Assembly (NCBI GenBank): GCA_003576945.1
Contig: QEVC01000006.1
Coordinates: 1 to 45,748, forward strand
From: Candidatus Microgenomates bacterium
Lineage (GTDB): Bacteria > Patescibacteriota > Microgenomatia > UBA1400 > UBA12108
Length of the DNA: 45,748 bases
Direction: 5' to 3'
Below, piece after piece: positions 24,491 to 33,077 of this stretch; the stretch's first letter is position 1; every line of letters begins with the position of its first letter. Below the pieces are notes generated by a model. That model was given only the letters and a program-made list of their open reading frames with translations, ran no database searches and was not told the origin of the DNA. Position numbers and translations under genes: made by a program.

Positions 24491-27400
24491 ATAAAATTCT
24501 TAAAAGAGACGGCAGAGAAGTAGAGTTTTCAAGGTCCAAGCTTGCAGAAGCGATTTGGAAGGCAGGAAGAGAAACTCGCGAATTTGATGAAAAAGAGGCA
24601 AAGCGACTCGCAGAAATTACGGCTGCCCTAGTTGAGAAATCATTAAAAGATAAAGAGATGGTAACAGTTGAAAAAGTGCAGGATTTTGTAGAACAAGTAC
24701 TCATGGCGGCAGGACACTACCAGACAGCAAAGGCCTACATTCTGTATCGTGCAGCACGGAGTGAGGAGAGGCGGGTAGAGCGGATTATAGGAGTAAAGGA
24801 TGATCTTAACTTAACGCCGAATCAACTAAAAGTTTTACGTAATCGATATCTACTCAAAGATGAAGATGGACGAGTAATTGAGACACCTTCGGAAATGTTT
24901 AGAAGAGTAGCTAAGAATTTGGCAATTGTGGAAGCGGCCAGTAAAAGAAAGAAGATAGAAGACGAGTTTTACGAAGTAATGTCTCGTTTAGAGTTTTTGC
25001 CAGCAGGGCGAACTCTTAATAATGCTGGCACTCCTCAATCTCAGCTAGCGAATTGTTTTGTGCTCCCAGTTGAAGATTCGATGGAGGGGATATTTGATGC
25101 AGTTAAATGGATGGCAATGGTGCACCAGCGAGGAGGGGGTTGCATTGCAGCGGGGTCTAAAGTCTTTACTTCTTTTTGCGGACTTGAGAACTTTGAAGTT
25201 CTGTATGAACGCTTGGGTGGAAAGCAGGCTGAAAAATGGGAAGAGAACGGATGGAAGATCTCTCTTGAAGACAAAAATATCAAAACGCTAGCACTTAACC
25301 CCTATTCTGGTCAGTATGTGCAGGAGAGGATAACTGATATCTGGCGCTATGAATTGCCCAAAGAGAGAATTTTCACTATTAAGGCTCAGGGGGGACTCAC
25401 GGTTACTACAAGCGACTGGCATCCTTTCTTTGTGTTTGAAAATGGGGAAATTGTCGAGAAAAGGGCGGATGCAATTGTTGAAGGCGATTTGTTAGTTAGT
25501 ACAAATCCGAGTATTGTGCAAAACTCCTGGTTATTTAACGAGTATCAAAAATTTGAAGAGAGAAAAATAGATGAAAAGATTGGTTGGTTGGTTGGATATA
25601 TCCTGGGAGATGGATCTTTTGGAAAAGCAAAAACATCGAGTAAGAAAGCTGGCGGTAGCTATATTAGACTACGATTATTTGATGGATTAGAAGATAACTT
25701 GGAAAAAGCTAGACAAATTTTACAGGAAATAACTAAAGAAGGAGTGAAAATCCAGAAAGACAATAGAAGTAAAACACGCTATATTGCTACAACAAATAAA
25801 AAAATAGTTCCATGGTTACAAAGACTAACTGAAATTGATGGTCCTAAGAAAGATCGATTACATATTCCAGCTTTGTTAATTAAATCTCCAATTACTGTTG
25901 TGAGCTCCATGTTGGCAGGACTACTAGACTCTGATGGGTATGTAGCTAATACAAGAAAGCGGGTAGATTTTGCTACAGAAAGTCCCGTATTGGCTGATCA
26001 AGTAGCAGGGCTATTGTCTCTTTTGGGAATTCATAGTGCGGTACGGCAGCGGAAACCAAGAAAAGACTATTGGAAGTTAATGTATGAGGTTAAGCTAGAT
26101 AACCCAGATAATTTGAACTTGTTGTATAAGTATTTATCTCCACACATGGCGCATAAAGAAAAACGATCTCGGCTTACCAAGCATGTAGAATCAGCTGGTC
26201 AGCTAAATGACATAACTTCACCTCTGCGCTTCAACCACTTGGAGCAATATCTCATCAAAGTTGGAGTGCCAGTTGTTTCTCGGGCAATACACAGATCTCC
26301 GATTACCGTAGAAGGGGAAAAATTTTGGCTACACAGATTGAAGCAGGGTGGGACATTATCAGTCAACACAGTTGCGAAGCTATTATCTGCTCTACTTAAG
26401 TTTGCTAATTGGAACACAGGAGAGAAGAGAGTATTACGCTCATGGTTATTGGCTCACCAATCATTTCGTCCAGTGGTTAAGGTAGAGAGATCAAAAAGCG
26501 GAGGTGAATTTTATGATTTTACGACCGAGAAACTACATAACTATTTGGCAGGGTCTCATGGTTTGACGGCGGTGCATAATACGGGTTTTAACTTTTCAAA
26601 ACTAAGACCCAAAGGGGATGTGGTAACAAAATCGACGGGAGGATTTGCGACAGGGCCCGTCTCATTTATGAAGGTTTTTGATATTGCAACCCGTCAAGTG
26701 ATGCAAGGGGGTAAGAAGCGCGGAGCCAACATGGGAATACTTAACGTAGACCATCCTGATATTTTGGATTTTATTTCGGCTAAGAGCGAACGAGGTGAGA
26801 TTGAGAACTTTAATATATCAGTAGGGGTTACAGACGACTTTATGAAGGCGGTTGACCAAGATCTAGACTGGCAGCTGCGTAACCAGCGAACGGGCGAGGT
26901 GGTACAGACTATTAGGGCCAAGACCCTGATGGGACAGTTAGTCTCGATGGCGTGGAGAACGGGAGATCCAGGCCTAATATTCCTAGACCCAATTAATCGT
27001 AACAACCCACTACTTGCCAAGTATGGGCGAATTGAGGCGACCAATCCGTGTGGCGAGCAGCCGCTACATCCGTTTGATGCCTGTAACTTAGGATCGATAA
27101 ATTTGGCTAAGTTCGTAAAGCCGTATAGTAGTAAATCCGTAAATCAGAAAAAAGAAGTTGATTATGAGCGGCTTAGACATGTAGTTAGAACGGCAGTGCG
27201 CATGCTGGATGACGTGATTGATGCTTGCCGATACCCACTACCACAAATAACAGAGACGGTTCGGGCAAATCGAAGAATAGGGCTCGGGGTAATGGGTTGG
27301 GCAGACATGCTTTACCAACTGCGTGTTCCGTATGACAGCGAAGAAGGCATTAAGTTGGCGAGAAAAATAGCGAAATTTATCCAAGATGAATCCTGGCAAA

Positions 27401-28185
27401 TGAGCGAAGAGTTGGCAAAAGAGAAAGGGACTTTCCCCAGGTGGAAAGAGAGTAGTTTTGTAAAATCAGGGAGAAAAGTGCGTAATATAGCGATTACGAC
27501 GATTGCGCCAACTGGGAGTATCTCGATGCTCTCTGATGCCTCTTCAGGCATTGAACCAGTTTTTGCTTTAGCTTTTACTAAGAATGTTGTGGAGGATGCA
27601 GGACTTTCTTATATTAATAAGTATTTTGAAGCAGAGCTTGCAACATCACTCTGGGCAGATGGAGATCACGAACATAAAGTAAGAGATCGCATAGTCCGTG
27701 AAGTGGCGGAAGCAGGGAGTGTAGCACACATCTCGGGGGTTCCGGAGGAAGTTAAGTCAGTTTATCGAACAGCACATGATATTTCACCTGAGTGGCACGT
27801 GAAGATGCAGGCAGCATGGCAAAAATATACGGACAATGCGGTATCCAAAACTATTAACTTCCCCAATTCGGCCACAATAGATGATGTTGAGGCGGCATAC
27901 ATGATGGCGTGGAAGGCAGGATGTAAGGGAATTACAATCTATCGCGATGGGAGCAAGGATGTGCAAATTCTCTCAGTGGGGAGTGAGAAGAAAAATGAAA
28001 ATCAGGGTAGTCAGATAATACAAAGTAAGATAAAGATAGAATCTCTTAAAGAGCGCGGTGAACGGTTGAAAGTAAAACCAGCGGGTAAGCACTTAGAGAT
28101 ATGTCCAGAGTGTGGAGGAAAACTCGCCATAGAGGAGGGGTGCGCGAAGTGTTACGGATGCGGATTCTCGGTATGTCAAGGATAG
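24481..28185 (+). CDS. nrdJ: Class II ribonucleotide reductase 3, with ATP-cone and intein
   Basis: 1234 residues. An N-terminal ATP-cone (about 1-95, KILKRDGREVEFSRSKL to AYILYR) gives allosteric ATP/dATP control, which the other two copies lack. The intein occupies 221-700, leaving about 754 residues. RNR motifs: C192 in [21 protein letters not shown] (interrupted), intact NPCGEQ with thiyl Cys857, FDACNLGSINL, and APTGSISMLSD. The C-terminal tail is CPECGGKL and CAKCYGCGFSVC. A non-conserved linker rich in Lys, Glu and Ser precedes the tail. It overlaps RNR 2 by 10 nt and ends 18 nt before maf. Confidence 0.94.
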   Translation: MRINKILKRDGREVEFSRSKLAEAIWKAGRETREFDEKEAKRLAEITAALVEKSLKDKEMVTVEKVQDFVEQVLMAAGHYQTAKAYILYRAARSEERRVERIIGVKDDLNLTPNQLKVLRNRYLLKDEDGRVIETPSEMFRRVAKNLAIVEAASKRKKIEDEFYEVMSRLEFLPAGRTLNNAGTPQSQLANCFVLPVEDSMEGIFDAVKWMAMVHQRGGGCIAAGSKVFTSFCGLENFEVLYERLGGKQAEKWEENGWKISLEDKNIKTLALNPYSGQYVQERITDIWRYELPKERIFTIKAQGGLTVTTSDWHPFFVFENGEIVEKRADAIVEGDLLVSTNPSIVQNSWLFNEYQKFEERKIDEKIGWLVGYILGDGSFGKAKTSSKKAGGSYIRLRLFDGLEDNLEKARQILQEITKEGVKIQKDNRSKTRYIATTNKKIVPWLQRLTEIDGPKKDRLHIPALLIKSPITVVSSMLAGLLDSDGYVANTRKRVDFATESPVLADQVAGLLSLLGIHSAVRQRKPRKDYWKLMYEVKLDNPDNLNLLYKYLSPHMAHKEKRSRLTKHVESAGQLNDITSPLRFNHLEQYLIKVGVPVVSRAIHRSPITVEGEKFWLHRLKQGGTLSVNTVAKLLSALLKFANWNTGEKRVLRSWLLAHQSFRPVVKVERSKSGGEFYDFTTEKLHNYLAGSHGLTAVHNTGFNFSKLRPKGDVVTKSTGGFATGPVSFMKVFDIATRQVMQGGKKRGANMGILNVDHPDILDFISAKSERGEIENFNISVGVTDDFMKAVDQDLDWQLRNQRTGEVVQTIRAKTLMGQLVSMAWRTGDPGLIFLDPINRNNPLLAKYGRIEATNPCGEQPLHPFDACNLGSINLAKFVKPYSSKSVNQKKEVDYERLRHVVRTAVRMLDDVIDACRYPLPQITETVRANRRIGLGVMGWADMLYQLRVPYDSEEGIKLARKIAKFIQDESWQMSEELAKEKGTFPRWKESSFVKSGRKVRNIAITTIAPTGSISMLSDASSGIEPVFALAFTKNVVEDAGLSYINKYFEAELATSLWADGDHEHKVRDRIVREVAEAGSVAHISGVPEEVKSVYRTAHDISPEWHVKMQAAWQKYTDNAVSKTINFPNSATIDDVEAAYMMAWKAGCKGITIYRDGSKDVQILSVGSEKKNENQGSQIIQSKIKIESLKERGERLKVKPAGKHLEICPECGGKLAIEEGCAKCYGCGFSVCQG
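25141..26580 (+). mobile_element. Intein 3 (DOD/LAGLIDADG), in RNR 3 at the GGG/TGF site
   Basis: 480 residues, from CIAAGSKVFTSFCG to LTAVHN, with +1 Thr. Block B is TTSDWHPFFV. Endonuclease motifs are WLVGYILGDG and MLAGLLDSDG. A large extra region lies between the second motif and block F. The insertion point (between GGG and TGFNFS) differs from inteins 1 and 2, and the matching sites in RNR 1 and 2 are empty. Confidence 0.93.
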
Positions 28186-28191
28186 CTGAGG

Positions 28192-28197
28192 TAGAAT
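28192..28197 (+). promoter_or_regulatory. -10-like TAGAAT, 6 nt before the maf start
   Basis: TAGAAT is followed by agacac and ATG 28204. No Shine-Dalgarno is visible. It could uncouple maf from the upstream RNR operon. Confidence 0.45.
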
Positions 28198-28203
28198 AGA
28201 CAC

Positions 28204-28836
28204 ATGCAAAAAATAATACTGGCTAGTGGAAGTCCCCGGCGAAAAGAAATCTTGGAGCTATTAGGACTGGAGTTTGAAGTTGTTGAATCTGGGTTTGACG
28301 AAGATTTGATTCCGCAAGAAGATGCACTAGAGATGGTTACGGAGCTCGCTATTCAAAAAGCTTTGTCGGTGGCAAACAAAAATCCAGATACGATTGTGAT
28401 TGGAGGTGACACTACAGTTGACGTGGATGGTGAAATCCTGGGCAAAGCAGAGAGCAAGGAAGAAGCCAAAATTATGTTTGGCAAACTTCTCGGCAAGACA
28501 CATCGAGTAGTAACGGGGGTGGCGGTTGTGAACTCCCTAACTGGTGAGCAGCTCGTGGGAAGTGAAAGTGGCTACGTAACTTTTAGAGAAGGTAGCGAGC
28601 AAGAACTAGACCAATACGTAGGCAAAGAATCGAACTGGAGAGGGTTTGCGGGCGCTTATGCGCTACAGGGTGGAGCAGCTCCTTTTGCCCTTAACCAGAC
28701 AGGAAAGTTATCAGCGATCATCGGATTACCGGTAGAGCTAACGACAGAGCTGCTAGAGCAGATGGGGGTAGTGGTAGAGGCGAATCCAAGGGAAGTTGAA
28801 GACAGCTTATACGGAAAGAAAGTGGGGATTATTTAG
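28204..28836 (+). CDS. maf: Maf-family nucleotide pyrophosphatase
   Basis: 210 residues. The family signature LASGSPRRKEIL (6-17), GGDTTVDVDG (with the metal/catalytic Asp) and FAGAYALQGGAAPF are present. Maf proteins hydrolyse non-canonical or modified nucleoside triphosphates such as dTTP/UTP analogues. It is possibly transcribed from its own TAGAAT promoter. Next to RNR and adenosyltransferase genes, it fits a nucleotide-metabolism neighbourhood. Confidence 0.9.
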   Translation: MQKIILASGSPRRKEILELLGLEFEVVESGFDEDLIPQEDALEMVTELAIQKALSVANKNPDTIVIGGDTTVDVDGEILGKAESKEEAKIMFGKLLGKTHRVVTGVAVVNSLTGEQLVGSESGYVTFREGSEQELDQYVGKESNWRGFAGAYALQGGAAPFALNQTGKLSAIIGLPVELTTELLEQMGVVVEANPREVEDSLYGKKVGII

Positions 28837-28875
28837 TATGTGGTATTTAGTATATTGAAGCGGGCATAAAACACT
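28837..28875. repeat. short AT-rich repeat (tatttagtatat type)
   Basis: The gap contains agtatgtggtatttagtata. A near copy with the units permuted occurs at 29886-29911 (gtatttagtatatggtat). These are probably short dispersed intergenic repeats. CATAAA at 28865-28870 lies 5 nt before the next ATG and may act as its -10. Confidence 0.35.
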
Positions 28876-29469
28876 ATGAACAATGGGCTAATTTACGTTT
28901 TTACGGGAGAAGGAAAGGGTAAGACAAGTGCGGCTTTGGGGGTGGCGACTAGGTCACTACTACTTGAGAAGCGGGTTGTGTGGATCGCGTTTTATAAACA
29001 GGAATCATGGGGACTGGCAGAAGCGAAATTGAAAGGTAAATTTGAGAATTTAGAAATGGTCTTTGGCGGGCGTGGATTTAGGATTAGCAACTTTGATAAA
29101 AAGATAATGAAAGAGGGAAAAGAATTAAAACTAGCGACTGTTGGTAATGGGGCAAGGGTGGTTGACACCGCGAGTGAGGAGGAGCATTTGGCGGCAGCGA
29201 CTAATAACCTAGAGCTGGCAAGCGAGCGCTTGAAAGACAAGCCATTTTTACTCGTGATGGATGAAGTTTTGAATGCGGTTAGTGAGGGTATGGTCGACCC
29301 CAGAGAACTAGTAGAGTTGCTGGGCAAGCGGGGCGAAACACATATTGTATTAACTGGGAGAGGAATCTCTGAGCAGATTGAGGATTTAGCAGATTTGGTG
29401 ACGGAGTGTAAGAAGATTAAACACCCATATGACACAGGAAAACTTGCAGTTGCGGGACTAGATTTTTAA
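28876..29469 (+). CDS. cobO: Cob(I)alamin / corrinoid adenosyltransferase (CobA/CobO/BtuR family)
   Basis: 197 residues. P-loop GEGKGKTSAALG (11-22), LVMDEVLNAV, VLTGRG and the C-terminal ADLVTECKKIKHPYDTGKLA signature are the family hallmarks. It transfers the adenosyl group from ATP to reduced corrinoid, producing adenosylcobalamin. That is the cofactor needed by the three upstream class II RNRs, so the placement makes metabolic sense. No other cobalamin synthesis genes are seen here, which fits salvage of external corrinoid. Confidence 0.92.
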   Translation: MNNGLIYVFTGEGKGKTSAALGVATRSLLLEKRVVWIAFYKQESWGLAEAKLKGKFENLEMVFGGRGFRISNFDKKIMKEGKELKLATVGNGARVVDTASEEEHLAAATNNLELASERLKDKPFLLVMDEVLNAVSEGMVDPRELVELLGKRGETHIVLTGRGISEQIEDLADLVTECKKIKHPYDTGKLAVAGLDF

Positions 29470-29483
29470 TCTGTTTTTTGCCG

Positions 29484-29489
29484 TATAAT
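29484..29489 (+). promoter_or_regulatory. -10 TATAAT upstream of the 29521 gene
   Basis: TATAAT with no clear -35. The start codon is 31 nt further on, with an AGGGGGG ribosome site. This is an ordinary leadered arrangement, unlike most promoters here. Confidence 0.45.
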
Positions 29490-29520
29490 GAATTAAGAAT
29501 ACGTTTTAGGGGGGCTAACT

Positions 29521-29889
29521 GTGGTAGATAATAAAAAAGAAATTCAACCAAGACCAGTAGAAAGTGCACAGATTAGAGTTGAGGCACCAAAACCAGTTGA
29601 GACACAGCCTGAGATAGAATCATGGATGCAGAAGATTGAGCGAAGATTTGCTCGAGTGCCTAATAAGACTGTCACGCCGATGGACGATAAGGTGGTGGTT
29701 CAACAACCTCAATCTCAGCAGCCACCGGTAACCATGCCGATTAATCAAACTCAGATGCAGGCTGGAAAAGTAGCCAAGCCAGACGAGGGAATAGCGTGGC
29801 TTGTAACATGGGTCGTTCGACAAATCAAAATGCTGACTAAACTGGGCAGACGCGTAAGATTACAAGATGTGCCGGAGATTAAGAATTAG
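29521..29889 (+). CDS. Hypothetical protein upstream of the TraD/VirB4-like ATPase
   Basis: 122 residues from GTG 29521, preceded by AGGGGGG. The N-terminal two-thirds is Pro/Gln/Lys-rich and probably disordered. The C-terminal part (GIAWLVTWVVRQIKMLTKLGRRVRL) is an amphipathic, basic helix that may contact membrane or a partner. The gene lies 39 nt before the ATPase gene and is probably cotranscribed. Family not recognised. Confidence 0.6.
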   Translation: MVDNKKEIQPRPVESAQIRVEAPKPVETQPEIESWMQKIERRFARVPNKTVTPMDDKVVVQQPQSQQPPVTMPINQTQMQAGKVAKPDEGIAWLVTWVVRQIKMLTKLGRRVRLQDVPEIKN

Positions 29890-29928
29890 TATTTAGTATA
29901 TGGTATATAGAAGATAGGAAGAGGGGTA

Positions 29929-32256
29929 ATGGAAAATCTGGATCAAATATCACAAGTAATGACAAACCTCGCTTACGCATTGGTGTTTTTGCTGATTGCA
30001 TTGTCGGCACTAGTTGCTCTAGGGTATGCGTTTTTACTATGGTTTCGCAACCGTAATCGTGAGGAATATAGTCTCTCTTTTGTAACTCTTGAGGTAGCAC
30101 TGTCCCGCGACAACGAAATTAAGATTGATGCAGCAGAGCAATTGTTTGCGAGTCTTTACTCAGTGAAAAATGAGGAATGGTATGCATTCCTATTATCAGA
30201 GCACGCAGTTTCTTTTGAGATCGTTGGTAAGAAGGAAGATATAAGATTTTATGTGTCTGTACCACATGAGCTTATGGAGTTGGTTGAGAAACAGATCCAT
30301 GGAGCATATCCTGGAGCCGAGATAAAAACAGTGGAAGAGCCAACAATATTTACCGATGGTGGCAAGGTTGCCTACGAGAGTTTGGTTAAATCGAGTTCAG
30401 GTTATTTTCCCATTCAATCTTTCAGAGATTTGCCAACAGACCCACTTTCGTCGATTACGTCGTTTATGGCTAAGATGCGAGAGGGGGAGGGAGCGATGTT
30501 GCAGGTGGTTGTTTCGCCTGCTTCCCACTCGTGGGGGGAGAAGGGGCATAGCTATATCAGTAATGCCAAAAAGAATGAGAGCAACCCGGAGAAAGCCAGC
30601 TATAGTGTGGACCCAAAGAGACTCGAATCGGTAGAACGTTGGGCGGGAAAACCGAGTTTTGAGGTCTCAATCAGGATGGTGGTAAATGCGCCAACAAAAC
30701 ATGAGGCACATTCACTCCTCAAGCAGTTTGTCGGAACATTCTCGCAGTTTGCTGGACCTTATAACAAGTTTAGTGCGCAAAAGATTTGGCTCAAAAAGTT
30801 ATTCATGATTGATTTTATTTATCGCTACCAGGCCATGTTTAGAGGCAAGAGCATTCTGAATGCCGAGGAGCTCGCGACTGTGTTTCATTTCCCTAATAAA
30901 CAAGTTGAGACACCTCATATCCATTGGCTAACAGCCAAGAGCGCACCGGCTCCGGCGCAGATCCCTCAATCTGGATTATTCCTCGGTAAGAGTGTGTACC
31001 GTGGGCTGTCGCGAAATATCTATATTAGCGACAAAGACCGGGCGCGGCATATGTATATCATCGGAAAGACGGGAACAGGAAAATCTGAGTTTTTGATGAA
31101 CATGATCCTCCAGGATATCAAGGCTGGGAAGGGAGTATGTTTTATTGATCCTCATGACTCAGTAGAAAAACTCTTGGAGTACATCCCGCCGGAGCGGGCA
31201 GAGGATGTAATCTATTTTGATCCATCAGATACGGATCGACCCATGGGATTGAACATGCTTGAGGCCAAGACAGAGGAGGAGAAACAGTTTGTGGCCTCCT
31301 CCATTATTAATTTGATGTACAAACTGTACGATCCGCACAAGACAGGTATTATCGGCCCGCGTTTTGAGCACGCGATCCGCAACGCGATGATGACGGTAAT
31401 GAGTGAGCCTGGGGCGACATTTATCGAGATTGTGCGGGTACTGACGGACCAAAAGTATTTGCAAGAGCTACTGCCCAAGGTGCAGGATCCGATCGTGCGG
31501 AGGTATTGGACGGACCAGATCGCCCAGACCTCGGACTTTCACAAATCAGAAGTCTTGGACTATATCGTTTCCAAGTTTGGTCGTTTTATCACAGACAAGA
31601 TGATGCGAAATATTATTGGACAATCAGAGTCGGCGTTTAACTTTCGTGATGTGATGGATAACGGGAAAATCCTTTTAATTAACCTGGCTAAGGGAAGAAT
31701 TGGGGAAGAGAACTCGGCTTTCTTAGGACTGATTTTAGTGCCTAAGATCTTGGTGGCCGCGATGAGTCGGCAGGATATTCCAGAAAAAGATCGACGCGAC
31801 TTTAACCTGTATGTCGACGAATTTCAGAACTTTGCGACTCCTGACTTTGCAACAATTCTGTCTGAGGCGCGTAAGTACCACCTTAATTTGACGGTGGCCA
31901 ATCAGTTTATTGGACAGATTGAAGAAGAGGTGAAGAATGCGGTATTTGGTAACGTGGGTACGATGATTAGCTTCAGAGTGGGTGTGCAAGATGCTAACTT
32001 CTTGCAACATGAATTTGCACCTACTTTCTCCGAGGCGGACCTCACCAACGTAGAACGCTACCATACATTTATCAAAACGATTGTGGATAATGAACCGATG
32101 CCACCTTTCTCAATGGACTTAACGAGAGATGTTGAAGAAGAGAGGAAGCTAGCCAACCCCAAACTGGCCGAGATGATCCGCAAGCTTTCGCGTCTTAAAT
32201 ACGGTAAAGACAAGACGATACTTGAGGTAGAGATCGCCAAGCGAGCAAGACTATAG
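29929..32256 (+). CDS. TraD/VirD4/VirB4-like secretion or conjugation ATPase, membrane-anchored
   Basis: 775 residues. An N-terminal transmembrane helix (ALVFLLIALSALVALGYAFLLWF, about 17-39) is followed by a ~300-residue domain common in Patescibacteria homologues. The P-loop ATPase has Walker A GKTGTGKSE near 379 and Walker B LYVDEFQNF near 627, with FIDPHDSVEKLL and a conserved VANQF stretch near the end. Such proteins pump DNA or protein across membranes or power pilus-like machines; the substrate is unknown here. Start ATG follows AGAGGGG. Confidence 0.85.
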   Translation: MENLDQISQVMTNLAYALVFLLIALSALVALGYAFLLWFRNRNREEYSLSFVTLEVALSRDNEIKIDAAEQLFASLYSVKNEEWYAFLLSEHAVSFEIVGKKEDIRFYVSVPHELMELVEKQIHGAYPGAEIKTVEEPTIFTDGGKVAYESLVKSSSGYFPIQSFRDLPTDPLSSITSFMAKMREGEGAMLQVVVSPASHSWGEKGHSYISNAKKNESNPEKASYSVDPKRLESVERWAGKPSFEVSIRMVVNAPTKHEAHSLLKQFVGTFSQFAGPYNKFSAQKIWLKKLFMIDFIYRYQAMFRGKSILNAEELATVFHFPNKQVETPHIHWLTAKSAPAPAQIPQSGLFLGKSVYRGLSRNIYISDKDRARHMYIIGKTGTGKSEFLMNMILQDIKAGKGVCFIDPHDSVEKLLEYIPPERAEDVIYFDPSDTDRPMGLNMLEAKTEEEKQFVASSIINLMYKLYDPHKTGIIGPRFEHAIRNAMMTVMSEPGATFIEIVRVLTDQKYLQELLPKVQDPIVRRYWTDQIAQTSDFHKSEVLDYIVSKFGRFITDKMMRNIIGQSESAFNFRDVMDNGKILLINLAKGRIGEENSAFLGLILVPKILVAAMSRQDIPEKDRRDFNLYVDEFQNFATPDFATILSEARKYHLNLTVANQFIGQIEEEVKNAVFGNVGTMISFRVGVQDANFLQHEFAPTFSEADLTNVERYHTFIKTIVDNEPMPPFSMDLTRDVEEERKLANPKLAEMIRKLSRLKYGKDKTILEVEIAKRARL

Positions 32257-32261
32257 AATAT

Positions 32262-32293
32262 TTGACAATTTGTACAATTTGTACTAAATTGTA
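32262..32293 (+). promoter_or_regulatory. promoter and operator of the toxin-antitoxin pair
   Basis: TTGACA (32262-32267), a 17-bp spacer and TAAATT (32285-32290) form the best promoter in the window. It ends 6 nt before ATG 32297, so the mRNA should be leaderless. An inverted repeat TACAATTT (32273-32280) / AAATTGTA (32286-32293) overlaps the -10. A tandem ACAATTTGT lies in the spacer. This is a good candidate site for autorepression by the antitoxin. Confidence 0.7.
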
Positions 32294-32296
32294 AGT

Positions 32297-32602
32297 ATGG
32301 ATTATACTAATATTTCAATCTCTGATTTGAGAAAACAACTTCCAGATATTGCCGAGAGAGTGGCGAGAAAGGGGGAGATTTTTGCTGTAGAAAAATGGGG
32401 CAAGATAAAAGGTTATTTTGTTGCCACACTCGAAGATAGTAAAGCGGTAGATCTGGAAGAGAAAATGCTGGCTAAAAGAAGAAAAATTCTGAAAGAGACG
32501 GCTGGAATATGGAAAAATAGAAGAGATATGTCAAATTCTGTGGCATGGGTAAGTAAGCTTAGAAAAAGGGAAAGTAGTAGATATGGCAAAATATTTGATT
32601 GA
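32297..32602 (+). CDS. Phd/YefM-like antitoxin
   Basis: 101 residues. The N-terminal ISISDLRKQLPDIAERV then GEIFAVEKWGKIKGYFVA is the Phd/YefM DNA-binding fold. The C-terminal part is basic and would wrap the toxin. It overlaps the PIN toxin gene by 20 nt, typical of a TA operon but longer than usual. The promoter has an inverted repeat suited to autoregulation. Confidence 0.78.
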   Translation: MDYTNISISDLRKQLPDIAERVARKGEIFAVEKWGKIKGYFVATLEDSKAVDLEEKMLAKRRKILKETAGIWKNRRDMSNSVAWVSKLRKRESSRYGKIFD

Positions 32603-32972
32603 TACGTGCGAGCTAGTTGATATTATTAGGGGAAATAAAATAACTGTCGGAATCATGAATAATTTGCGTGGAGCAATAGTTTCTTACGCGACGTATGTCG
32701 AATTGTTGCAAGGTGTAGAGAGCAAGAACGACATGAAAATTGTAGAGCGATTATTGCAAGGATATGAGATTGAGTGGGGAGGCGAATCGATAAACAGAAA
32801 ATCTGTGGAAATATTAAAAACTTATCATTATGCATACGGCATAGAGGTTATGGACGCGGTTATTGCAGCTACTGCGCTGTTGCGAGGATATATTTTGGTT
32901 ACTGAAAATGTCAAACATTTTCGGCAAATAAAAGGTCTAAAAGTTAATAAGATTACAGAGGTGGTAGAATAA
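32583..32972 (+). CDS. PIN-domain toxin (VapC-like ribonuclease)
   Basis: 129 residues. Acidic metal-binding positions of the PIN domain are visible: D7 in LIDTCELVDII, the Glu in TYVELLQG, and the Asp in MDAVIAATALLRG. The usual fourth acidic position appears as TENVKHFRQI. VapC toxins cleave tRNA or rRNA. The stop is only 7 nt before tRNA-Ile(UAU), an arresting neighbour for such a nuclease, though no link can be shown from sequence. Confidence 0.82.
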   Translation: MAKYLIDTCELVDIIRGNKITVGIMNNLRGAIVSYATYVELLQGVESKNDMKIVERLLQGYEIEWGGESINRKSVEILKTYHYAYGIEVMDAVIAATALLRGYILVTENVKHFRQIKGLKVNKITEVVE

Positions 32973-32979
32973 CTTGCGA

Positions 32980-33053
32980 GGGCCAATAGCTCAGTTGGTT
33001 AGAGCGCGAAGCTTATACCTTCGATGTCCTAGGTTCGAGTCCTAGTTGGCCCA
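32980..33053 (+). tRNA. tRNA-Ile (anticodon UAU)
   Basis: A 74-nt cloverleaf. Acceptor GGGCCAA/TTGGCCC with discriminator A. Anticodon arm CGAAG/CTTCG around cttatac, giving TAT at 34-36. T-arm CTAGG-TTCGAGT-CCTAG. CCA is not encoded. UAU reads AUA directly. Confidence 0.88.
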
Positions 33054-33077
33054 CTGATGTGATAGGATAGGAGGACA

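Noticed and set aside
19088-26580. Possible free-standing homing endonuclease genes
   Set aside because: The endonuclease motifs are in frame within the RNR genes and flanked by intein splicing blocks, so they are inteins and not separate genes.
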